A DNA stretch of 48,279 nucleotides from positions 1-48,279 of the forward strand of contig JADKCK010000072.1 in NCBI GenBank assembly GCA_016718845.1, read 5' to 3'. Position numbers and translations under genes: made by a program. The DNA is from Sphingobacteriales bacterium (GTDB lineage Bacteria; Bacteroidota; Bacteroidia; Chitinophagales; UBA2359). The notes beneath the pieces are model-generated. The model was not told the DNA's origin. It ran no database searches and saw only the letters and a program-made list of their open reading frames with translations. How positions within the stretch are numbered: position 1 is the first letter of the stretch; each line of letters starts with the position of its first letter. Below, one piece after another: positions 1 through 8,729 of this stretch.

Positions 1-895
1 TTACGAGTATTAAGCCAAAATAATCAAATTTCGGTTTTGCTTATGGGTGAAACAGGTGTAGGTAAAGAGGTAGCAGCACATTATTTACATGCTTGTAGCT
101 TACGAAAAGATAAACCTTTTGTAGCCATTAATCTATCGGCAATACCACGCGAGTTGATGGAAAGTACCTTATTTGGACACAAAAAAGGATCTTTTACAGG
201 TGCCGAAAAAGATCAAATAGGCTTGTTTCAAGAAGCCAATACGGGTGTATTGTTTTTAGACGAGATAGGCGATATTGAACAACAAATTCAAGTAAAACTT
301 TTACGTTTTTGCAAGACAAAATAATTCGCCCCTAGGCGGTAAAGAAATACAATTAGATGTACAAGTAATTGCGGCAATAAATGTTAATTTAAAAGTATCG
401 GTAGAAGACGGACGTTTTAGAAAAGATTTATATGAAAGACTAAAAAGTTTCATTGTAAATATTCCCCCTTTGCGCGAACGTAAAGAAGACATTGAACCCT
501 TGTGCCAGTTTTTTACTCAACAAAAACTGAACAATATTGCAGAACAGTCAGTTATAGATCGTTTTTACCAATATAACTGGTCAGGCAACGTGCGCGAATT
601 ACGCAATACGCTTGAATCGATGCAAATTAAAGCATTAATCTTGAATAAAGACAAAGCAAGTATCGATTGTTTACCCGAAGAGTTACGCGAACTAAAGAGT
701 TATACAATTCCCCAAATAACAGAACAAATACAAAACAAACCGAAAGACAACACGGGTAATGCTCAAATGATTGAACATCTTAATTTTGTAGAAAATGAGC
801 TCAAAAATAACTCGTCAAAGAGCCACATCGCCCAACAAATGGGGAAAACAGCCGATGATTTGCTATACCTTATCAAAAAAAAATGGCTCTATTAG
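1..895 (+). pseudogene. sigma-54-dependent transcriptional activator (AAA+), 5'-truncated by window, frameshifted, 3' end cut by IS
   Basis: AAA+ enhancer-binding protein that would remodel sigma-54 RNA polymerase by ATP hydrolysis. The reading frame is open from base 1, so the N-terminal sensory part lies outside the window. Visible are Walker A (GETGVGKE), the sigma-54 contact loop in the form GSFTGA, Walker B (GVLFLDEIGD), the arginine-finger region (FRKDLYERL), the NWSGNVRELRN sensor II motif and a C-terminal Fis-like helix-turn-helix (SKSHIAQQMGKTADDLLYLI). The frame breaks near 305-335: one extra T in the T5 run and one extra C in the C4 run would restore an uninterrupted protein, so these may be sequencing errors. 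The last four codons (WLY, stop) belong to the IS element starting at 885. Beyond the IS the old frame can be followed to a stop near 1977. It probably works with the receiver protein at 2004 (inference from proximity). Confidence 0.85.
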
Positions 896-1902
896 GGTTT
901 CAAGTTGCTAAAAATAGGATAAAAGTGGTATTTTTGCGGAAAAAAGGAGGCTAAAATGCTGTTTAATATTCAAGATTTAGTAGACGATCGGTTGTGTTAT
1001 GAAAAGATACGTGAATTACGCTGGTCAGAGGGCGTAAAATGCCCCCATTGTGGTAGCAAAGAGCATAAACGTCATGGTCATCACAACACTTGCGAACATC
1101 GCTATCGTTATCAATGTAAAAAATGCGGTAAATACTACGACGATTTAAGCAATACGGTATTTCAAGGACATCATCAACCTCTAAAAATATGGGTTTTGTG
1201 TTTGTATTTGATGGGTTTAAATCTATCAAACCGTCAAATTGCCTTAGAATTAGGACTTAATGAGAGCGATACCCATGCCATGACTAGTCTTTTACGAGAA
1301 GGCGTTTACGAAAAATACCAAACAGAGCCATTAGAGGGTATTGTAGAAATCGATGAGCTGTATTTGGTAGCAGGACACAAAGGTAAGCCAGAGTCTGTCA
1401 AAAAAAAAAGCGAAAAGCCAGAAAGCGACGTTTAAAAGGTAAACGCGGACGCGGTACTGCTGCCGACGACCGACCGCCCGTATTAGGCATGGTGGCTCGC
1501 AATGGTTCCGTGATTATTCGTATGCTACCCGACGTAAAACGGAAAACAATTCAGCCGATTATACAAAAAATATGTTAAAGAACAGTCACTTATAAATACA
1601 GATGAGTATAATATCTACAATTGGCTCTCTAATAATTATCTCCATAAAACAGTCCAATCATAGCAAAAAGAGTATGCTCGCGATGAAGATAATGATGGCA
1701 TATTCGAAATCCATGTCAATACCATAGGGATTTTGGTCACTTCTCCGTTCGTGGTTAAGACCTCATCGCGGACTATCCCAAGAAAGATTACATTATTACC
1801 TAGCTTTTTTGAGTACCTACATAATATCAGGAAGGGGACACAGGGCTATCTCTGCCCTCCTTTATTGCTGGTAGCTTAGCAACTTGAAACCCAAATAGAG
1901 CC
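885..1902 (+). mobile_element. IS1595-family insertion sequence (decayed)
   Basis: A 1018-bp element bounded by 27-bp terminal inverted repeats (885-911 and 1876-1902) that match at 26 of 27 positions; both ends start GGCTCTATT when read inward. It carries one zinc-ribbon DDE transposase gene in pieces. The 7-bp sequence AAAAAAT flanks both ends (878-884 and 1903-1909). IS1595 elements normally make 8-bp target duplications, and the A-run makes the exact length uncertain. It sits in the last codons of the sigma-54 activator gene. Confidence 0.85.
956..1879 (+). pseudogene. IS1595-family (ISXO2-like) transposase, multiply frameshifted
   Basis: Transposase of the flanking inverted-repeat element. 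The N-terminal 159 residues are open (956-1435): a zinc ribbon with CPHC and CKKC, then a helix-turn-helix-like region and the first catalytic motif VEIDELYLVAGHKG. The frame is lost in an A-run at about 1402-1411. It continues as GKRGRGTAADDRPPVLGMVA, shifts again near 1570 into the second acidic motif (NTDEYNIYNWL), meets a TAG at about 1661, and shifts near 1728 and in the T-run at 1805-1810 before the typical ending GFWSLLRSWLRPHRGL...YYLAFFEYLHN. Most breaks are single bases in homopolymers, so true decay and consensus error cannot be separated. It is inactive as written. Confidence 0.85.
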
Positions 1903-2003
1903 AAAAAATACTACCCTAAAAACACGCAACTATTTACCAATTACCCCTGTATTTGCAAGGCTTACAACTTAAAATAGCTTTTGATAACCCAACACACTAA
2001 ATT

Positions 2004-2705
2004 ATGCCTAATAAACCCTTACTATTGCTTGTTGATGATGAGCCCAAATTTTTTACAAAATTATCGGCACTATTGGCAGATAATTTTGACTTGGAGTATT
2101 TGCCCGATTTGGACAAATTTACTGAAAAGTTTGAAGCGATAGAGCGAAAAACGAATAAGACAATAAATCTTATCTTACTCGATTTAAACTTCACGAAAGA
2201 AGAGAAACTAGAAGGGCTTGATTTTCCCAATACTCCCGAAGGGAAAGCTATTATTGACCGCAACATACAAATTATAATAGTAACTGGCTATAAACCGATA
2301 GAAGCTATTGTTGCCCGACTCATACCCTATTTCCCTGCCAGAAAATGGTTATTTAAGGCTGATTTTAGTGATAGTTGGATACACGAAATACAAGAGGTTA
2401 TAGATCAATTACCTATCCGATTGTACCTGAATTACGCAGATGCTGATATAAATGAAGTAGAAATATTTCGTACACAAGTGATTAATAATTTAAAAAATAG
2501 TTATAAAAATAAAATTTTAATTATTGATAAAACACCCGAAGATATTTTGGGTGGTGATAATCACTTAGCAGAATTAAAAATATCACAAACCTTTAAATTT
2601 TTAATTTATTTTTACATACAAATTTTTTGGGGGGACGAGAATAAAATCCCCCCACCCCCCTTTCCCTTCTCACCTTCAGCCTCCTCACCACCCCATATAC
2701 CCTAA
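2004..2705 (+). CDS. receiver-domain protein with TIR-like C-terminal region, degraded end
   Basis: 233 residues. Residues 1-135 read as a two-component receiver: acidic pair D11-D12, probable phosphoacceptor D60 (LILLD), T94 in IIVTGYK and a lysine at K118. Residues about 138-205 resemble the start of a bacterial TIR-like domain (RLYLNYADADINEVE, then IDKTPEDILGGDNH, then FKFLI). The domain stops where TIR proteins usually have a strand followed by the catalytic Glu. The tail (IPPPPFPFSPSASSPP) comes from a C-rich low-complexity stretch. An alternative frame near 2605-2640 reads LFLHTNFLG and then rejoins GDENK, which is more TIR-like, so one or two indels probably truncate the gene. It follows the interrupted sigma-54 activator, suggesting a shared regulatory or defence-type locus. 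The receiver call is fairly firm; the TIR call is tentative. Confidence 0.6.
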   Translation: MPNKPLLLLVDDEPKFFTKLSALLADNFDLEYLPDLDKFTEKFEAIERKTNKTINLILLDLNFTKEEKLEGLDFPNTPEGKAIIDRNIQIIIVTGYKPIEAIVARLIPYFPARKWLFKADFSDSWIHEIQEVIDQLPIRLYLNYADADINEVEIFRTQVINNLKNSYKNKILIIDKTPEDILGGDNHLAELKISQTFKFLIYFYIQIFWGDENKIPPPPFPFSPSASSPPHIP

Positions 2706-2748
2706 ATTTTGTTAGCAATAGGTGGTTAAATAGCGCGAACTTTGTACC

Positions 2749-4995
2749 ATGAAACACACACCTTTTATCTACTATAAATATCTTTTTTTGTGGGCATGTT
2801 TATTTGGTACTTTATCGGCATCTGCCCAAAACCAAATAGCAGGTACCGTTTACGAGCTGTCCGAGCAACAAGAACTACTGCCTGTTGTGGGTGCTAATGT
2901 GCGCTGGGCAAACACCAACATAGGCACTATCACCGACCTAAATGGGCAATTTACCCTGCCGCGTACCAACCAAACATTGCCTTTGGTGGTTAGCTTTGTG
3001 GGTTATCAAAACGACACCATACCACCCGAACAAGTGTTTGAACAACTGGCAATTACGCTAAAAAATAATGCCCAACTTAATGCCGTAACCGTTACGGCAC
3101 ATCAAACAGGCTCGTTTATATCCAGCATCAATCCCATAAAAACCGAAATTATTAGCACAGGCGAGTTGCGCAAAGCGGCTTGTTGTAACCTATCCGAAAG
3201 TTTTGAGACCAATGCCACCGTCGAGGTGTCGTATAGCGATGCCGTAAGTGGGGCAAAAGAAATACGCATGTTGGGCTTAGATGGCGTTTACTCCCAAATA
3301 ATGACCGAAAGCATGCCCAACCTGCGAGGTTTGGCAAATACGTTTGGCTTAACTTATATTCCGGGCTCGTGGATAGAAAGTATACAAATTACCAAGGGCA
3401 GTGGCTCGGTGGTAAATGGCTACGAGTCTATTACGGGGCAGATAAATGTGGAGTACAAAAAGCCACAACTTTGCGAAAAAGAACGCCTACATATTAACCT
3501 TTATGCCAACCACATGGGGCGTATGGAAGCTAACATAAATGCCGCAACTATGGTGGGTAAAAGCAAAAAATGGTCGACTATTTTGTTTGGTAGCGGGGCT
3601 AATTTTACGCAACAACCCGACCAAAACCACGATGGTTTTGCCGATTTACCGAAGTTGCAAAATCTAACGCTCAAAAATAGGTGGCACTATCAGGGCAGCA
3701 AATTCGAGTCGCAGATGGGTGTGCAGGGGCTAATAGAAAAACGCACAGGTGGGCAATTATCGTTCGATGCCAATTTGCCACGCAACACCGCAAACGGCTA
3801 CGGCATTGGCATAAACACCAAACGCGCCGAGGCATTTGCTAAGTTGGGTGTGTTTTTACCCCACGAATACCAATCAATAGGTAATATGGTGCAGGTGGTT
3901 TATCATGCCCAAGATATGTTTTTTGGTTTGAAAAATTATAGCGGCACACAAAAATCGTTGTACTACAGCAGCATTTATCAGTCGGCGGTGGGCGGCAACG
4001 TGGGGCATCCGTTTAAGGTGGGCATTAGTTATGTGTTCGATAAATACCACGAAACCTATAACGATACCCTTTATCAACGCACCGAAAGCGTACCGGGCGT
4101 TTTTGCCGAATATACCAACAAAACCAGCGAAAACTTAACCTTAGTAGCAGGTGTCCGTGCCGATTGGCACAATTTGTATGGCTTTTTTGCAACACCACGC
4201 CTACACCTACGCTACGAACCCGTAGAAAAAACCACCATTAGGGCGGCAGTAGGTAGCGGTTTTCGTACAGCCAATGTATTTGCCGAAAACGTGGGTATAT
4301 TTGCCTCGTCGCGTAGCTTGCATATTACCGACGCCCTGCAACCCGAAAAAGCATGGAATTACGGCATCAACATTACCCAAAAATTTACCCTTAACAAACA
4401 CGAGGGTAGCTTAAGTGTAGATGCCTACCGCACCCATTTTGTTAATCAGGTGGTGATAGATATGTTTAGCACCAACAACAACATTTTGGTGTACAATCTA
4501 AATGGCAAATCGTTTGCCAACAGCCTGCAAGCCGAGCTGCAATACGAACTTTTTAGACGATTTGACCTAAAATTAGCCTATAAACTAGACGATGCCCGCA
4601 CTACTTACCAAGGGCAATTGCTTAATTTGCCCTTTATGTCGCGCCACAAAGCCTTGTTAAACCTTGGCTACCAAACACCCAACGAGCATTGGAAATTTGA
4701 TTTTACCACACAATGGTATGGTAGTAAATTTTTAACCAACAGTTTGCTTGCCGATGCCACGCCCGATGGAAACCGTCTTTTGTCGCCCAGCTATTTTGTG
4801 TTATTGGGGCAGGTAAGTTATGTTTTACCTAAATGGGAGTTCTATATAGGTGGCGAAAACTTAACCAACTACCGCCAACAAAACCTAATTGTATCGGCAC
4901 AAAACCCATTTAGCAACACCTTTGATGCCACCAACGTTTGGGGACCAACCATGGGCGCGGTGGTGTATGCAGGTATGCGATTTACGGTAAAATAA
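2749..4995 (+). CDS. TonB-dependent outer-membrane receptor with carboxypeptidase-like N-terminal domain
   Basis: 748 residues. A signal peptide ends at about residue 26 (LSASAQ). Residues 28-110 form a carboxypeptidase-regulatory-like beta-sandwich (GTVYE...VVGANVRW...GTITDLNGQFTL), typical of Bacteroidota receptors. The plug covers about 125-240 and contains KGSGSVVNGYESITGQINVEYK. The 22-strand-type barrel runs to the aromatic C-terminus (VVYAGMRFTVK). It imports a bound ligand across the outer membrane using TonB/ExbBD energy. The plug has an adjacent cysteine pair (C145-C146, KAACCNLSESFETN), a feature I associate with Bacteroidota receptors near heavy-metal or copper genes; the substrate is not shown by the sequence. 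It stands alone and is followed by a shared terminator at 5194-5233. Confidence 0.9.
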   Translation: MKHTPFIYYKYLFLWACLFGTLSASAQNQIAGTVYELSEQQELLPVVGANVRWANTNIGTITDLNGQFTLPRTNQTLPLVVSFVGYQNDTIPPEQVFEQLAITLKNNAQLNAVTVTAHQTGSFISSINPIKTEIISTGELRKAACCNLSESFETNATVEVSYSDAVSGAKEIRMLGLDGVYSQIMTESMPNLRGLANTFGLTYIPGSWIESIQITKGSGSVVNGYESITGQINVEYKKPQLCEKERLHINLYANHMGRMEANINAATMVGKSKKWSTILFGSGANFTQQPDQNHDGFADLPKLQNLTLKNRWHYQGSKFESQMGVQGLIEKRTGGQLSFDANLPRNTANGYGIGINTKRAEAFAKLGVFLPHEYQSIGNMVQVVYHAQDMFFGLKNYSGTQKSLYYSSIYQSAVGGNVGHPFKVGISYVFDKYHETYNDTLYQRTESVPGVFAEYTNKTSENLTLVAGVRADWHNLYGFFATPRLHLRYEPVEKTTIRAAVGSGFRTANVFAENVGIFASSRSLHITDALQPEKAWNYGINITQKFTLNKHEGSLSVDAYRTHFVNQVVIDMFSTNNNILVYNLNGKSFANSLQAELQYELFRRFDLKLAYKLDDARTTYQGQLLNLPFMSRHKALLNLGYQTPNEHWKFDFTTQWYGSKFLTNSLLADATPDGNRLLSPSYFVLLGQVSYVLPKWEFYIGGENLTNYRQQNLIVSAQNPFSNTFDATNVWGPTMGAVVYAGMRFTVK

Positions 4996-5064
4996 AACTA
5001 ATTGTTGCTTAAAGCCAACATAAAACAGCACTAATAACCAAATGTATGCCCGCAAACAAGTAGC

Positions 5065-5150
5065 TTGCGCTTGCCCCGCTTGACGCGGAATCGGTCTTTT
5101 TTGGGGGTGATGATTGGCTTTCCATGCTTTGCACAGTTGCGGGCACCCCC
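5065..5150 (+). repeat. R1 dispersed two-hairpin repeat, copy A
   Basis: Nearly identical in reverse complement to 34185-34273 over about 88 bp, and sharing about 46 bp with 9171-9216. It contains a small hairpin (CCGC / GCGG around a 5-base loop) and a second possible stem GGGGGTG (5103-5109) with CACCCCC (5144-5150). No coding capacity was seen. It is intergenic, between convergent genes. Confidence 0.8.
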
Positions 5151-5193
5151 TTTAGAAAAGCAAGCGCCACAAACACTTTTTAAAGCTTGTATC

Positions 5194-5233
5194 AAAAGCC
5201 CTCTCTTTTTTATAATAAAAAGAGAGGGCTTTT
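5194..5233. terminator. bidirectional intrinsic terminator (TonB receptor / hutH)
   Basis: The stem AAAAGCCCTCTC pairs with GAGAGGGCTTTT, with T- or A-rich flanks on both strands. It lies between the convergent TonB receptor gene and hutH. Confidence 0.85.
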
Positions 5234-5265
5234 AGGGTTTGGTAGAAAAAGTAGCGTTGTTGGCT

Positions 5266-6777
5266 TTAAAAATACTTGCCTAAATTATTTTGTACAAACA
5301 GCACACTAGCATCAAGGTCGGTGTGTAGTAGGCGGTCGGTGGTTAAAAATGGTACGGTTTGTCGGTATTCGTCCAATAAATTTTCGAGGGTTTGCGAAGA
5401 TTCTAAACCGCTTATTTTTTTGCGCAGCGACAAAGCTTGTGCTGCCGTTAGCAACTCGATAGCCAACACCCGTTCTAGGTTTTGCAATACGCGATAGCAT
5501 TTGGTAGCTGCGTTTGCACCCATACTAACGTGGTCTTCTTGCCCGTTCGATGAGGTAATTGAGTCGACAGAGGCAGGCGAACAAAGTTGTTTGTTTTGGC
5601 TAACAATGGCTGCGGCGGTATATTGAGGTATCATTAAGCCCGAGTTTAACCCGCCATTTTCTATCAACATAGCAGGCAGGTTTTGTCGTCCGCCAATTAG
5701 TTTATAGGTTCGGCGCTCTGATATGCTGCCTAATTCGGCGGCGGCAATTGCCAAAAAATCGAGGTTGAGTGCCAGCGGTTGCCCATGAAAATTGCCACCC
5801 GACACAATCAAATCATCATCTACAAAAATATTAGGATTATCGGTTACGGCATTAATTTCGCGTTCTACAATTTTGTGTACCATATCTATAGTGTCGGCAG
5901 AAGCCCCATGCACTTGTGGCACGCACCTAAACGAGTAGGGATCTTGCACTTGTTGTTTGGGTTGTAGCGCAATTTGGCTGCCTCGCATATATTTGCGTAT
6001 GGCTTTTGCCACTTTTTGTTGTCCTTTTTGGTTGCGCACCCGATGAATAAGCGGGTTAAAGGCATCAATTCGTCCGTCGAAACCGTCGAGCGACAAGGCG
6101 GCTATCAAATTGGCAGTTTTTAGCAAATGTTTTGCTTTTAGCAATGCCCAAACTGCGTAGGCACTCATAAATTGGGTTCCGTTGATAAGTGCCAAACCCT
6201 CTTTTGATTGCAAAACGATAGGTTCCCAGCCCAATTCGTGTAATACATCGGCAGATTTTTGGCGTTTGCCTTTGTAATTTACCTCGCCTAAGCCCAGCAA
6301 AGGCAACGATAGGTGCGAAAGTGGAGCCAAATCGCCCGAGGCACCCAACGAGCCTTGTTCGTACACAACGGGTAAAATTTGGAGGTTGTACATGTCTACC
6401 AAACGCTGTACGGTGGCTAATTGCACACCCGAGTAGCCATAACTCAACGACTGGATTTTGAGCAATAGCATTAGTTTTACTACATCGGTAGGTACTTCGG
6501 TGCCCATGCCGCAGGCGTGCGATACCAGCAAATTGTGTTGTAGTTGTGCCAAATCGGTATTAGATACTTGCACATCGCACAAAATACCAAAACCGGTGTT
6601 TATGCCATAAAAGGCTCGATTTTCGGTGTTTATTTTTTGGTCGAGGTAGGCACGGCAGCGGTTTATAAGCTCGGTTGCTGTTGTTGAGAGTTCGATTGGG
6701 GTATTATTTTGCCATAATTTACCCAATTGTTTAAGGCTTATTTGGTTAGGGCTAATGGCGTGTTGTTGATGATTCAT
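5266..6777 (-). CDS. hutH: histidine ammonia-lyase
   Basis: 503 residues, the full family length (about 500). It deaminates histidine to trans-urocanate, the first step of histidine degradation. The Ala-Ser-Gly triad that cyclises to the MIO electrophile is seen at A146-S147-G148 in GSLGASGDLAPLSHL. Other family motifs are YGINTGFG near the N-terminus, LALINGTQFM, VTDNPNIF and NFHGQPLAL, and SSNGQEDHVSMG near the C-terminus. No other hut gene lies nearby, so the rest of the pathway must be elsewhere. Phenylalanine/tyrosine lyases share the fold, but the QEDHVSMG region fits HutH. A promoter-like CAAAAGTA (TACTTTTG on the coding strand) lies about 65 bp upstream at 6841-6848. Confidence 0.95.
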   Translation of the reverse strand: MNHQQHAISPNQISLKQLGKLWQNNTPIELSTTATELINRCRAYLDQKINTENRAFYGINTGFGILCDVQVSNTDLAQLQHNLLVSHACGMGTEVPTDVVKLMLLLKIQSLSYGYSGVQLATVQRLVDMYNLQILPVVYEQGSLGASGDLAPLSHLSLPLLGLGEVNYKGKRQKSADVLHELGWEPIVLQSKEGLALINGTQFMSAYAVWALLKAKHLLKTANLIAALSLDGFDGRIDAFNPLIHRVRNQKGQQKVAKAIRKYMRGSQIALQPKQQVQDPYSFRCVPQVHGASADTIDMVHKIVEREINAVTDNPNIFVDDDLIVSGGNFHGQPLALNLDFLAIAAAELGSISERRTYKLIGGRQNLPAMLIENGGLNSGLMIPQYTAAAIVSQNKQLCSPASVDSITSSNGQEDHVSMGANAATKCYRVLQNLERVLAIELLTAAQALSLRKKISGLESSQTLENLLDEYRQTVPFLTTDRLLHTDLDASVLFVQNNLGKYF

Positions 6778-6852
6778 GAAAAGATAAAAAATAACGTAAC
6801 TGTATATAATGTGGAGTGATGTGATAAGCTAAACGAACGACAAAAGTACAAA

Positions 6853-6888
6853 AAAAATCTCCTTTAACGTATGTCAAAGGAGATTTTT
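6853..6888. terminator. terminator downstream of the XRE-S24 gene
   Basis: The 13-bp stem AAAAATCTCCTTT pairs with AAAGGAGATTTTT around a 10-base loop. It lies just past the stop of the minus-strand regulator gene and upstream of hutH. Confidence 0.8.
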
Positions 6889-6906
6889 GTATTATAATTT
6901 AGGGGT

Positions 6907-7800
6907 TTATTTTTTTTCGGTTAGTTTTTGCACTTCGCTACGTAGTTCTACGATGGTTGCCATTAGTTTATCTAAGGTAACTTCGTTGCTTGGCACTTCG
7001 TTGCCTATAAAAATGCGGACTTTCCACATTTCTGTTATATCGCCTACGTTTAGGTCAAAGGGTGGATAATTGGGGTTATCGGAGTGCAGGCGCAGGCGTT
7101 GTTTGTCTTCGATGTGGTTTTCGACACGTTTGTATACAATGCCTTCGGTTTCGGAGACTACGATATAGGTTTGGCCTGTTTTGGCGCTTGTCCAATCTTC
7201 TACATATTCGCCAACTACAATAGAGCCATCTTTTAGCGGAAGCATTGAGTCTCCTTTTATTTCAAAGGCTCGGTAGCTTCTGCCGCTGGGCAATATTTGC
7301 GTGGGCAAGCGAAATTTGGGTAGTTCGCGGATATATTCGCGGTCAGAGTAGCCACGTAGATAACCTGCTGCGGCTTTTTGTTCTACTATTTCTATGTTTT
7401 CTCTACCTTCTTGGTCGGTAGTTATGGCTAGTACGCGCAGGCGTTCTCCTTTTGCATCATTGGTTTGGTGGTTAGGGTTTAGTGGTACTACTCGTGCGTT
7501 GTTGTTGGCAGAGTTGGCAAACAAAAAGGTATCTACCGACACTTGCAAATCTTCTTTTAGCAGGCGGTCGGTTGATATGGCGAAGGTTTCGGATATGGCG
7601 GTGATAATTTCGCTGTTGGGTTCGGCGCGTCCTTCTTCGTAAGAGCCTAATGCCGAGCGTTTGATGCTTAGTTTTTCGGCAAATTCGTCTTGCGAAAGGT
7701 CTTTGATTTTGCGAATCAATTTGATGTTTTTTCTAACGCGGGCACTGCTATCCATTGGGGTTTGTTCATCGTTACCCGGTGGTTGATTATTCTTTTTCAT
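6907..7800 (-). CDS. XRE helix-turn-helix transcriptional regulator with S24 LexA-like peptidase domain
   Basis: 297 residues. Residues 22-82 are a Cro/CI-type helix-turn-helix (IRKIKDLSQDEFAEKLSIKRSALGSYEEGRAEPN). The C-terminal half is a peptidase S24 domain: possible self-cleavage site Ala145-Gly146 in KAAAGYL, nucleophile Ser185 in GDSMLPL and general-base Lys224 in VYKRV. The last about 35 residues are helical, possibly coiled-coil. The architecture is that of CI/LexA-type repressors that autocleave after DNA damage or another signal. It is monocistronic with its own terminator. No phage genes are nearby, so it is either a chromosomal stress regulator or a prophage remnant; the target is unknown. 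Confidence 0.9.
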   Translation of the reverse strand: MKKNNQPPGNDEQTPMDSSARVRKNIKLIRKIKDLSQDEFAEKLSIKRSALGSYEEGRAEPNSEIITAISETFAISTDRLLKEDLQVSVDTFLFANSANNNARVVPLNPNHQTNDAKGERLRVLAITTDQEGRENIEIVEQKAAAGYLRGYSDREYIRELPKFRLPTQILPSGRSYRAFEIKGDSMLPLKDGSIVVGEYVEDWTSAKTGQTYIVVSETEGIVYKRVENHIEDKQRLRLHSDNPNYPPFDLNVGDITEMWKVRIFIGNEVPSNEVTLDKLMATIVELRSEVQKLTEKK

Positions 7801-8141
7801 GGTGTGGAAAAGTTAGTGAAAAAAACGGGTACTTATCATTTTACTAATTGCTTTTTGACAGCTTTTTTAGCACTTGTAAGCATAAAATACAACAATGCTG
7901 TATTTTGGCACAAAATTACTAAAAAAAAACGGAATTTACCAAATTATTTTTCCAAAAAATGTTGTAAAATGCTAAAAAACGATAAATTTTTTTTATTGTA
8001 ATGAATTTTTGAGGATTCAGGCTGTCGGCTGTCCGCTTTTGGCTGTTGATTGGAAACAGATAACCCAAGGCGGAAAGCCAGTAGCGGGCAGCTAAAAGCC
8101 AGTAGCGGACAGCCAAAAACGAAAAGCGAACAGCCACATTA
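7801..8141. other. intergenic region with R3 repeat
   Basis: 341 bp without a gene. The first 200 bp are AT-rich and hold the upstream region of the minus-strand regulator. From about 8027 there is a degenerate inverted and direct repeat of the motif AGCCAGTAGCGGACAGCC and its reverse complement. Open frames here are low-quality shadows. Confidence 0.6.
8027..8136. repeat. R3 repeat cluster (AGCC-GTAGCGGACAGCC motif)
   Basis: Direct copies lie near 8074-8093 and at 8094-8114, a shorter one at about 8121-8134, and an inverted arm (GGCTGTCCGCTTTTGGCTG) near 8027-8046. A single related copy lies at 12255-12275, matching 8094-8114 at 20 of 21 positions. It is probably a dispersed palindromic repeat. 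Confidence 0.65.
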
Positions 8142-8729
8142 TTAGTGCATTCTGTCGCCTCGTGGGGTAAGTTTTTCCAAAATTTCTTTTTCGTATTCAA
8201 GCCATTCAAACCATCTTTGGCGCACTTGTTCTTTGTCGCAGTAGGTGCGGGCAAGTTCTAAAAATAGGGTATAGTGTGCGGCTTCGGCTTCCATTAGGCG
8301 GCGGTAAAAGGGTCGCAGGTTTTCGTCGGAGATATGCTCGGATAGCAACCTAAAACGCTCGCAACTGCGGGCTTCTATTAAGCCTGCCATTAGTAGTTTG
8401 TCCATTAGTTGCTCGGTGCGGTTGGTGCCTTTGCGTATAAATTGTTGCAGGTAGCCTACGTATTCGTCTTTGCGTTGTTTGCCAAATGGCAGGTTTCGTT
8501 TTTTTAGTTCGGATAAAACCATACGGAAATGCCCCCATTCTTCGGTGACAATTGGGGCTAATTCTTCGACTAATTGGGTATACTCGGAGTATTGTTGGAT
8601 GAGGGAGATGCAGGTTGATGCGGCTTTTTGCTCGCAATAGGCGTGGTCGGTTAGTATGTCTTCGATGCTTTTTTCGGCAAGGTTTACCCAGCGCGGGTCG
8701 GTGGGTAGTTGTAGTCTGAAGGCAGTCAT
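8142..8729 (-). CDS. miaE: tRNA-(ms2io6A)-hydroxylase-like di-iron protein
   Basis: 195 residues, typical for MiaE. The enzyme is a ferritin-like four-helix di-iron monooxygenase that hydroxylates the isopentenyl side chain of 2-methylthio-N6-isopentenyl adenosine at position 37 of some tRNAs. Carboxylate/His ligand motifs seen are DHAYCEQKAAS (E33), TEEWGHF (E64, H67), LIEARSCERF and EAEAAHYTLF (Glu plus His). There is no signal peptide, so it is cytoplasmic. It stands between the R3 repeat and a low-quality homopolymer region, so its promoter cannot be judged. Confidence 0.88.
   Translation of the reverse strand: MTAFRLQLPTDPRWVNLAEKSIEDILTDHAYCEQKAASTCISLIQQYSEYTQLVEELAPIVTEEWGHFRMVLSELKKRNLPFGKQRKDEYVGYLQQFIRKGTNRTEQLMDKLLMAGLIEARSCERFRLLSEHISDENLRPFYRRLMEAEAAHYTLFLELARTYCDKEQVRQRWFEWLEYEKEILEKLTPRGDRMH

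Noticed and set aside
8074..8114. tRNA or attachment site in the R3 repeats
   Set aside because: No cloverleaf arms fit; the direct and inverted copies are better explained as a dispersed palindromic repeat.
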